Positions 28,817 to 35,574 of a stretch of 39,048 bases of DNA are shown here, piece by piece (position 1 is the stretch's first letter; each line of letters starts with the position of its first letter). The DNA comes from Bacillota bacterium (GTDB lineage Bacteria; Bacillota; Dethiobacteria; DTU022): assembly GCA_012800855.1 (NCBI GenBank), contig JAAZIN010000001.1:1-39048 (forward strand), written 5' to 3'. The notes beneath the pieces were generated by a model. The model saw nothing but the letters and a program-made list of their open reading frames with translations, was not told the DNA's origin and ran no database searches. The position numbers were made by a program, and so were the translations under genes.

Positions 28817-29467
28817 CTACCCTTCCATAGATTTTTTTAACAGGGCGTAATTCTCTTCCAGGGATCCCTGCTTGAACAGGCTCCTCCCCACCACTACGAT
28901 ATCGGCGCCGGCGCGAACCACTTCGGCGATGTTCCCGGGAGCGATCCCCCCGTCCACCATCCACTTGACCCCCTCCAGCCCGAGCTGCTGCCGGCCGCGG
29001 GCCACTTTTTCCAGCACCCCGGGGAGGAAAGGGGCATCATCGTACTCCGGTTCGGTGGTCAGTATGAGCACGTAATCGAGGTGAGGCCGGTAAATCTGCA
29101 GCGGAGGCAGCTCCGTTTTGGGATTGAAGGCCAGGCCCGCTTTCATGCCGTGGCGCTTGATCAGGCCCAGGGTGCGCCGGGGATAGGGGCAGGCCTCGTA
29201 ATGCACCGACACCCAGTCGGCGCCCATTTCGGCCAGCGGGCCAATGATCCACTCCGGCTGGCGCATCATGAGATGGACATCGAAGGGCAGCCTGCTCAAG
29301 GGGCGCAGGTCGGAGATGATCTTCACCCCCAGGGTCATCACCGGGACAAAGCTGCCGTCCTCGACGTCAAAGTGGATCATGCCCACGCCAAGCCTGTTCA
29401 GGTCGTCAATTACTTTTTCTAGGTGGTGCAGCGGAGCTGCAGCCAGGGAGGGAGCGATGGTCACCAT
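28817..29467 (-). CDS. Ribulose-phosphate 3-epimerase family protein (SgcE-like)
   Basis: IAPSLAAAPLHHLEK; MIHFDVEDGSFVPVMTLG; FDVHLMM; WMVDGGIAPGNIAEVVRAGADIVVVGRSLF. Confidence 0.9.
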   Translation of the reverse strand: MVTIAPSLAAAPLHHLEKVIDDLNRLGVGMIHFDVEDGSFVPVMTLGVKIISDLRPLSRLPFDVHLMMRQPEWIIGPLAEMGADWVSVHYEACPYPRRTLGLIKRHGMKAGLAFNPKTELPPLQIYRPHLDYVLILTTEPEYDDAPFLPGVLEKVARGRQQLGLEGVKWMVDGGIAPGNIAEVVRAGADIVVVGRSLFKQGSLEENYALLKKSMEG

Positions 29468-29474
29468 GATAAGT

Positions 29475-30290
29475 TTACACCCCTAGGTTGGCCCTGAACT
29501 GGCGGACTTTGTCCATGAACGCTTTGACCCGCTTCACGTCAACAGGATTTTCAAATTTCCCGTCAACCTTGAAGGTGGTGCCGACCACGGCACCGTCGGC
29601 GATGGAGAGTTGCTGCTCCACATTCTCCGGGCGGACACCGGTATTGGCAAATACAAGCGTGCCCGGTACAGCCTGCTTCACCAAGCTGAGAGTCTGGGTG
29701 TCTGTTTCCGCGCCTGCAGTCAAACCGGAGACGCAAAGCGCGTCAGGGCGGGCATTGAAGACAGTGCTCTTGGCGATGGAGACAACATCCCGCTGCGAGA
29801 GGTAGACGGCGCCTTCGGGAACAATGTTGAACAGCAGCTTCACCTCTCCGGCCCCGATGGCATGCTGGTGCCGCACTACTGAGCCGCAGTCGGTGTTCCA
29901 AAGGCCGAAGTCGCTGGCGTAAACGCCGGTAAAAATCTCCCGGACGAACTTGGCCCCGGTAGCCACGGCCAGGTCCAGCGACGCAACGGGATCCCAGAGC
30001 ACGTTTACCCCGAAGGGAACTTCTATTTCAGAAAACAGTTCACCGATGATGCGGGCCATGGAGGCCACCGTTTCCGTTCTCACCCTGGTGAGGTAGGGCA
30101 TGCTGAATTCGTTGGAGAACATGACCGCGTCCACGCCCCCTTCCTGCAGGGCGTCCAGGTCCCTGCGGGCGGCCTCGATGACCTTCCTCATACCACCGGC
30201 CCGGTCATAGCCCGGATCGCCCGGCAGCGGAAGGAGATGACACATGGCAATAATCGGCTTCTCCGTCCCAATAATCTCTTTGGTCCACAT
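29475..30290 (-). CDS. BtpA/SgcQ family protein
   Basis: IIAMCHLLPLPGDPGYD; DALQEGGVDAVMFSNEFSMPYL; SGLTAGAETDTQTLSLVK; ADGAVVGTTFKVDGKFENPVDVKRVKAFM. Start 30290 with GGAAG SD (ORF extends to 30329). Confidence 0.9.
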   Translation of the reverse strand: MWTKEIIGTEKPIIAMCHLLPLPGDPGYDRAGGMRKVIEAARRDLDALQEGGVDAVMFSNEFSMPYLTRVRTETVASMARIIGELFSEIEVPFGVNVLWDPVASLDLAVATGAKFVREIFTGVYASDFGLWNTDCGSVVRHQHAIGAGEVKLLFNIVPEGAVYLSQRDVVSIAKSTVFNARPDALCVSGLTAGAETDTQTLSLVKQAVPGTLVFANTGVRPENVEQQLSIADGAVVGTTFKVDGKFENPVDVKRVKAFMDKVRQFRANLGV

Positions 30291-30329
30291 GTTTATCTTC
30301 CTTTCAATGTTTACATTTTTTGGCGTCAT

Positions 30330-31430
30330 TTAGCGTCCTCGGCTCAAGTCAAGGCTGCCGTCAAAGCGGCTGATAGCTTCATTTATAAGAGAGGCGCACC
30401 ACTGGATGTCTCGCAGGTCCGCCGTCTCAATGGGCGCATGCGTGTAGCGGAGCGGCACGGAGAGATGGGCCATGGCCGTCCCCTCATCGCCCGCCAGCTG
30501 GGTAAAGGCATCGTCGGTGATCACTCCAATGACCACCTCGCGCTGGTAGGGAAGCTGCATCTCCTCGGCGGTCCGCTCCAGGAAGCGCCTCAGGCGGGGA
30601 TTGGGAATAAGCCCGCCGAGAGTGCCGCGGCCGTGGAAATTCATCTGCGTTACCGCGGGGCCCTTGCCCAGGGCGATCTCGTATTTCATCTTCAGGTCAG
30701 GCGTATCGCAGGCCGGCGTGATGTCGAGGCAGATGGCCGCCGCCGGCTGCAGCTTTTGAAATACCGGCAGCAAGCCCCGCACATTGAACTCTTCCTGGAC
30801 CGAGGCCACCAGGTATACGGTCACTGCAGGCCGGTGCCGGTGCAGGTATTCCGCCGCTTGCAGCAGGAGGTATACGCCGATTCGATTGTCCAGCGCCTTG
30901 CCGGCGATGCGGTACTTGCCCAGCCGGGTGAGGCTGGCGCGGTAGGTAACCGGGCTGCCGGCATTAATCCCCGCAGCCAGCACCTCCTCGCGGCTGCCCA
31001 TGCCCACGTCTATATACATCTGCTCCCTGGCGGGGATGGTTCGCTTGGCCTCATCCGGGGTCAGGTGATGGGCATAAGCCCCGATGACGCCGGGGTAGCT
31101 GCGACTGCCGTCAACGGCAAATACCTCCACGAACTGCCCCAGCAACGTCTTTTCAGGCACCCCGCCAATGCGCTCAAAGCGCAGGAAGCCGCTTTCCTCA
31201 ATTTTGCAGACCATGAGGCCCACCTCGTCGAGATGGGCAAAAACCAGCAGTTCCGGCCCCCCGGGATCTTTCCCCTTGAAGATGGCCGTGACATTGCCGA
31301 CGCGATCCACGTCCACTTCGTCGGCATACTGCTCCAGGCGGCGCTTGACTATCGAGATCAAGGGATCTTCAAAACCGGAAGGCGCGGCCACTTCGGTCAA
31401 AGCCTTCAGCTGCTCATATACCTTTTCCAT
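30330..31430 (-). CDS. M42 family metallopeptidase (SgcX-like)
   Basis: APSGFEDPLISIV; ELLVFAHLDEVGLMV (metal ligand HLDE); GKALDNRIGVYLLLQA; ASVQEEFNVRGL. Confidence 0.92.
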   Translation of the reverse strand: MEKVYEQLKALTEVAAPSGFEDPLISIVKRRLEQYADEVDVDRVGNVTAIFKGKDPGGPELLVFAHLDEVGLMVCKIEESGFLRFERIGGVPEKTLLGQFVEVFAVDGSRSYPGVIGAYAHHLTPDEAKRTIPAREQMYIDVGMGSREEVLAAGINAGSPVTYRASLTRLGKYRIAGKALDNRIGVYLLLQAAEYLHRHRPAVTVYLVASVQEEFNVRGLLPVFQKLQPAAAICLDITPACDTPDLKMKYEIALGKGPAVTQMNFHGRGTLGGLIPNPRLRRFLERTAEEMQLPYQREVVIGVITDDAFTQLAGDEGTAMAHLSVPLRYTHAPIETADLRDIQWCASLINEAISRFDGSLDLSRGR

Positions 31431-31453
31431 ATCTCACACCTCCTGCAATTTTA

Positions 31454-32209
31454 TTACCCCACATGCATCCTCCCGCCGTCGGCCACAATAATCTCTCCAC
31501 AGAGGTACGACGAAAGCTCGGAGCAAAGGAAAAGAACAATCCGGGCAATGTCTTCAGGGTAGCCGATGCGGCGGATCGGCATCATCGGCACATAGTGATC
31601 CAGAAGTGCCTGCTCGTCCTTATAGCGAGCCATGAGCATATCGCTTTTGATAACCGCCGGGGCGATGCCGTTAACCAGGATGCCCAGCGGGGCGTAGGTT
31701 CTGGCCAGGTAGCGCGTCAGGCTGCAGGTGCCTCCCTTGGAAACAGCATACTGGGGGATGCCGGTACTCCCTGTAAATGCCGCCGTAGACGATATATTGA
31801 TAATTCGACCGCTGCCCCGCTGCGCCATGTGGTCCTTTACCGCTTCAGCCATGTAGTAAGGGCCCTTGACATGGACGGCCCAGCTTTTATCCCAATCAGC
31901 CACCACGCCGGCATTGTTGATCAGAAAGTCAATCCGGCCGCATTGGTCGAGAACCTGCTCAATGAGAATGCGCGCACCTTCAGGCGTAGAAATATCCTGG
32001 CAGAAATAATGGGGCTCCGCGTCCTTGTTTTCCTTCCTTATTGATTCCAGCACTTCCGTGATCTTTTCGGCTGGAACCAGGTCATCCAGGGCAACCTGCG
32101 CCCCGGCCCGGGCCAGAAGCTGGGCTGTGCTCAGCCCTATGCCCTTGGCCGCTCCGGTAATCAGCGCAACTCGACCGCTTAAATCAATGGTGTAAGGAAT
32201 CTCCGCCAC
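31454..32209 (-). CDS. SDR family oxidoreductase
   Basis: GRVALITGAAKGIGLSTAQLL; LINNAGVV; YAVSKGG (YxxxK); GTG start. Confidence 0.93.
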   Translation of the reverse strand: MAEIPYTIDLSGRVALITGAAKGIGLSTAQLLARAGAQVALDDLVPAEKITEVLESIRKENKDAEPHYFCQDISTPEGARILIEQVLDQCGRIDFLINNAGVVADWDKSWAVHVKGPYYMAEAVKDHMAQRGSGRIINISSTAAFTGSTGIPQYAVSKGGTCSLTRYLARTYAPLGILVNGIAPAVIKSDMLMARYKDEQALLDHYVPMMPIRRIGYPEDIARIVLFLCSELSSYLCGEIIVADGGRMHVG

Positions 32210-32229
32210 CCCCTCGCTCCAGTAAGCAT

Positions 32230-33258
32230 TTAAAGCTCAATGACGCACTTTAAGCTCTCTTTTCTCCCCTGCGTGTGCAAAATGGCATCGGAGAGACGTT
32301 CGAGCGGAAACGTGTGCGTAATAATCGTCCTGGTGTCAATCACCCCTTGAGAAAGCAGCTCCAGTGCCGCCCTCGTGTCAAGGTGATCGGCGGAGTAGCT
32401 GGAAAGCACGGTCTGCTCGTAGAAGAAGATCCGGGAAGGATAAAAATCAACCTTCTCTTCCGGGTGTGTCGTGGCAAAAAGCAATACCGTGCCGCCCCTG
32501 CCGGCCAGGCGCATCCCCATGTTGATGGCGCTGAGATCTTTGGCCACCACTAACACTTTATCCGCACCTTCGGCCGAGAGGAGGTCCTGCAAGCGCTCGG
32601 CTTCTTTATCGGGATCTTCCAGGGGCGTCAGTACCACCGGGGCGCCAAGTCGCCGCGCAATCTCCTGCCTCCAGGGCAGCACTTCATAGACCACCAGCTT
32701 CCTGATCCCGTAGTGCAGGAGCAGCTGGATAAACATCAATCCCATGGCCCCGGTGCCCACAAGAACCACTGATTCTTCGGGCTTTACCGCTGCCAGGCGC
32801 AGGGCATGGATCACGCAGGCCAGCGGCTCGACCAGGGTTCCCTCGACGAAGCTGAGCTGATCGGGAAGAATGAGGGTGTCAACGGCCACGTGATGGGCTG
32901 AAGCAATAAAATACTCCGCAAAACCACCGGGATTATAGTGGGTGGATCGAAAGGTGGCACAACTTGTATATCTGCCCTTCAAACAGTTATTGCAGACCAG
33001 GCAGGGAACATGGTGATGGACAACGACCCGATCCCCTTCGCGGAAATTCTTAACCCCTTTGCCGGTGCGGGCCACTATGCCGGTGGCTTCATGCCCCAGG
33101 ACCAGCGGAGCGCGAGGCGTGAGATACCATTCCATCGTGTCTCCCACGCAGACGCCGCAAGCCTTGGTCTGAACCAGAATCTCTCCTTCGCCGGGCTCTG
33201 GAATGGGCCTTTCCTCAATTTCAATATGTCGATTATTATAATAAACAGCAACTTTCAT
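32230..33258 (-). CDS. Zinc-dependent medium-chain alcohol/polyol dehydrogenase
   Basis: KACGVCVGDT; GHEATGIVARTGKGVKNFREGDRVVVHHHVPCLVCNNCLKGRYTSC (Zn ligands); VLVGTGAMGLMFIQL. Confidence 0.93.
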   Translation of the reverse strand: MKVAVYYNNRHIEIEERPIPEPGEGEILVQTKACGVCVGDTMEWYLTPRAPLVLGHEATGIVARTGKGVKNFREGDRVVVHHHVPCLVCNNCLKGRYTSCATFRSTHYNPGGFAEYFIASAHHVAVDTLILPDQLSFVEGTLVEPLACVIHALRLAAVKPEESVVLVGTGAMGLMFIQLLLHYGIRKLVVYEVLPWRQEIARRLGAPVVLTPLEDPDKEAERLQDLLSAEGADKVLVVAKDLSAINMGMRLAGRGGTVLLFATTHPEEKVDFYPSRIFFYEQTVLSSYSADHLDTRAALELLSQGVIDTRTIITHTFPLERLSDAILHTQGRKESLKCVIEL

Positions 33259-33289
33259 AAGAATGGCCTCCCATTGCTAGTCGGGAACC

Positions 33290-33325
33290 GGGAGGGGCCG
33301 AGAGCGATTTTACCAGGCCCCTCCC
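33290..33325 (-). other. Intercistronic inverted repeat between IIC and dehydrogenase genes
   Basis: GGGAGGGGCC...GGCCCCTCCC, 10-bp arms, 16-nt loop. Confidence 0.6.
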
Positions 33326-33363
33326 TATCCGCCTCATACAAGCGCTCGCTTCAAAAGGCGCTT

Positions 33364-34641
33364 TTAGGCACCAAACAGCTTGCCGATCTGGAAGAGCACC
33401 CAGGTGATCCAGTTGCCAGCGGAGAGTGCAGTGATGTCCACTGCTCCGGAGGGCATTTCATAGCCAATCGAAAGGGCCATCTGGGTAAGCGACGAACCGA
33501 AGGAGGTGCAAACCAGCAGGACTATGCTCATAATCACGATACCGTTAATCACCGAGCGGAAGAGGTTGCCCTTGGAGAGGAAGGGAACCATGGCCACGAA
33601 GTAGAAGAGGGCGGCCAGGTCACCAAAGGGCAGCACCCTGTTGCCAGGCAGGATCAGGGCCAGGCCGAGAACGATGGGAATCAAGATGATCCCCGCGGCA
33701 ACCGTTACCGGGTGGCCGATAAGGATAGCCGAGTCGAGGCCGATGTAGAATTCCCGTCCCTTGAACCTCTTCTGCATGAACTCTTTCGCCGACTCGGAAA
33801 TGGGGGTCAGCGCTTCCATGAACATGCCGATGATCCGCGGAATGAGCACCATCACCGCGCCCATGGTAATGCCGAGGGTAAGCAGGCCGGGGATATCATT
33901 GGCCAGGCCGCCGAAGAGGCCGACGAGGATCCCAAGAATGGTTCCCAGGATAAGCGGGTTGCCGAAAATACCCCATTTTTCACGGATATTTTTCTCATCC
34001 CACTTGATATCCTTGATGAAAGGAATGCGGTCTAGGACCCAGTTCACAGCGGCGATAATAGGCACGCTGGTAATGGCCCAACCGTGCGGGATGGAGATCC
34101 CGGGGATGTTGTAAAACTCCTGGACTCGTTTGGCCGTGCGGTCGGCAACAAACAAGCACGCAGCGGCGTGGATGGCAGCAGCGATTAAGCCAAAAGCCAG
34201 GCTTCCCGAAGCAAGATAAACCACAGACGCCGTAAAGGCATGATTCCAGAAGTTCCAGATGTCCACGTTGAGAGTTTTGGTCAAGCGTAAAGCCAGCATG
34301 AGAATATTGACAGCCAAAGATACCAGGATCACCAGGGCGCCGGCCCGGGTGCCGAAAGCGATGGCTGCTCCAACTCCCCAGCCCACGTCGAGGATCCCCA
34401 GGTCTGCCCCTGTATTCTCGACCATGGTTTCAACTACGGGGGTCAAAGTACCGATAAGCAAGCCAATTACCAGGTTAAGAGAAATGAAGGCGGCACCGAG
34501 GGTAAGGCCTGCACGCAAAGCGGTGCCGAACCTCTGCCCAAATATCAACCCCAGAACCAGGATGATAATGGGAAGCAAAACCGGTACGCCTAGACCCGTT
34601 AAAAAGTTGCCAACCGCTTCAACAATTTCAACAAAGGTCAT
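33364..34641 (-). CDS. PTS galactitol-type transporter subunit IIC
   Basis: 425 aa multi-TM protein; GLGVPVLLPIIILVLGLIFGQRFGTALRAGLTLGAAFISLNLVIGLL is GatC-like. Confidence 0.9.
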   Translation of the reverse strand: MTFVEIVEAVGNFLTGLGVPVLLPIIILVLGLIFGQRFGTALRAGLTLGAAFISLNLVIGLLIGTLTPVVETMVENTGADLGILDVGWGVGAAIAFGTRAGALVILVSLAVNILMLALRLTKTLNVDIWNFWNHAFTASVVYLASGSLAFGLIAAAIHAAACLFVADRTAKRVQEFYNIPGISIPHGWAITSVPIIAAVNWVLDRIPFIKDIKWDEKNIREKWGIFGNPLILGTILGILVGLFGGLANDIPGLLTLGITMGAVMVLIPRIIGMFMEALTPISESAKEFMQKRFKGREFYIGLDSAILIGHPVTVAAGIILIPIVLGLALILPGNRVLPFGDLAALFYFVAMVPFLSKGNLFRSVINGIVIMSIVLLVCTSFGSSLTQMALSIGYEMPSGAVDITALSAGNWITWVLFQIGKLFGA

Positions 34642-34653
34642 GCTTTCAACTCC

Positions 34654-34971
34654 TTATTTGTTATTTGAGTTCTGACCGTCAGTACCGATTTTGCGGACAG
34701 TATCCGCAATCTGCTGAACCAATTCTTTTTCTCCAATTCCGGTTAGCAGGGGCACTGCAGAAAAGACTGGCTTGCCTAGATCAACGGTTACCTGGGCATT
34801 ACTCACAATGATGTCGTAACTTTCGGCGCGATAAGGCAACTCATTATTCCCGCAGCCGTCGATGCTCACGTTGAGGTTTTCCTTTTCCAGGTATTCACGC
34901 AGCTTGTAGGCAGCGTGCATTGACGTGGCTACCCCTGAACCGCAAACAACCAAAATCTTCACTCTTTTCAT
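34654..34971 (-). CDS. PTS galactitol-type transporter subunit IIB
   Basis: MKRVKILVVCGSGVATSMHAAYKL phospho-Cys loop; 105 aa. Confidence 0.9.
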   Translation of the reverse strand: MKRVKILVVCGSGVATSMHAAYKLREYLEKENLNVSIDGCGNNELPYRAESYDIIVSNAQVTVDLGKPVFSAVPLLTGIGEKELVQQIADTVRKIGTDGQNSNNK

Positions 34972-35046
34972 CGCTACACCTCAATACTCCACCTGAAATC
35001 TTAAATACAGATAGCTCGCCTTTTGGCAGAATCACCCCCTTCTCTT

Positions 35047-35574
35047 TTAATGCTTAACCCCTACATCAGAATCACACCCTTCGTCTGCAAAATGTTTTTC
35101 CAATGCCGCCAAAATCTCGCCGGCGTTTTGAGCCTGCCGGATTTTGGACAGCATCTTCTCGTCCTGCAGGATCTCCATGATCTTTTGCAGCGACTTGAGC
35201 TGCATAGAGGGCTCTTTTATGGCCATGACGATGACCAGCTCCACCGGTATCTCTTTCTGCGGGTTATCCATAGCCCGGAAGGGGAGCGGCTCCTTCAGGG
35301 TGGCAATGGCCAGGGCAGGCTTTACCACGTGCTCGGTATCGGTATGGGGAATGGCCACCCCCATGATGCTGGTCTGAAGGCCCGTGGGATAGGCCTTCTC
35401 CCGCTCCAGCAGGGCCTGCAGAAAGCTCTCCTTCACATAGCCCTTTTGGCCCAGCAGCCCCGCCAGCTTCCCCAGCAGCTCTTCCCTTGAGGCTGCTTTT
35501 TCGCCCACCAAAATCAAATCATCGGATAGTCTAAATTTTCCCTGTTCCTGTTCTTTAGGTCCGGTTGATGGCAA
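35047..35574 (-). CDS. PTS EIIA (fructose/Ntr-type EIIA-2) subunit
   Basis: SIMGVAIPHTDTEHVVKPALAIATLKEPLPF phospho-His region. TTG 35574 after GAGGAGG; ORF extends to 35592. Confidence 0.88.
   Translation of the reverse strand: MPSTGPKEQEQGKFRLSDDLILVGEKAASREELLGKLAGLLGQKGYVKESFLQALLEREKAYPTGLQTSIMGVAIPHTDTEHVVKPALAIATLKEPLPFRAMDNPQKEIPVELVIVMAIKEPSMQLKSLQKIMEILQDEKMLSKIRQAQNAGEILAALEKHFADEGCDSDVGVKH

Noticed and set aside
34972-35046. Second sigma-54 promoter before the IIB gene
   Set aside because: On the minus strand no TGGC-N-TTGC arrangement with correct spacing; TTGGCAG lies on the opposite strand without a -12 partner.
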